Shown here one piece after another: positions 7,308 to 7,356 of a stretch of DNA of 7,356 nt; position 1 is the first letter of the stretch, and each line of letters opens with the position of its first letter. The position numbers and the translations under genes were made by a program. The notes beneath the pieces were generated by a model. The model saw nothing but the letters and a program-made list of their open reading frames with translations, was not told the DNA's origin and did no database searches. Location: positions 1-7,356 of the forward strand of contig JAKAIH010000129.1 in assembly GCA_021825225.1 (NCBI GenBank). The letters are read 5' to 3'. The stretch comes from Pseudomonadota bacterium (GTDB taxonomy: Bacteria > Pseudomonadota > Gammaproteobacteria > Burkholderiales > SG8-39).

Positions 7308-7356
7308 AATGGTAGCAAGCCGAGTTGCGCTGATAGAGTTTTGACGAAAGCCGCCC

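Overview
This 7.36-kb window looks like ordinary chromosomal core of a GC-rich Gram-negative bacterium, most likely a betaproteobacterium (inferred from gene content and protein character; no marker RNA is present). KdsB implies LPS with Kdo. The RhlE, soluble Ppa, COG3146 acyltransferase, long NadE and GlnB proteins resemble betaproteobacterial versions. There are no mobile-element genes, CRISPR arrays, tRNAs, rRNAs or recognisable defence genes. I did not find a convincing new multi-gene system.

Layout: a partial kdsB (minus) lies at the left edge. It is divergent from rhlE (plus, start 663), which has a TATAAT box and a structured leader of about 119 nt. rhlE converges on panB (minus) across a bidirectional intrinsic terminator and a 74-bp palindromic element. 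panB is divergent from ppa (plus). ppa converges on a COG3146 N-acyltransferase gene (minus) with no gap: both stop codons sit in one CTAG. That gene is divergent from nadE (plus), which is followed in the same direction by glnB (plus). The last 229 bp hold no gene but several hairpin-forming inverted repeats. Gene direction flips at every junction except nadE-glnB.

How the genes relate: nadE encodes the glutamine-dependent NAD+ synthetase, and glnB encodes the PII protein that senses glutamine/2-oxoglutarate status. Their adjacency fits nitrogen control of NAD synthesis. ppa removes pyrophosphate made by reactions such as those of NadE and KdsB. panB feeds pantothenate and CoA synthesis. These last links are general metabolism and are not evidence of co-regulation.

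Points most worth a second look: nadE appears to be transcribed as a leaderless mRNA (TATAAT ending 6 nt before the ATG, no Shine-Dalgarno); NadE carries an Ala/Gln-rich insert of about 26 residues just after its catalytic cysteine; three copies of one 9-mer, two of them as inverted ends, lie between rhlE and panB; ppa and the acyltransferase gene share CTAG at their stops; and palindromes cluster downstream of glnB.
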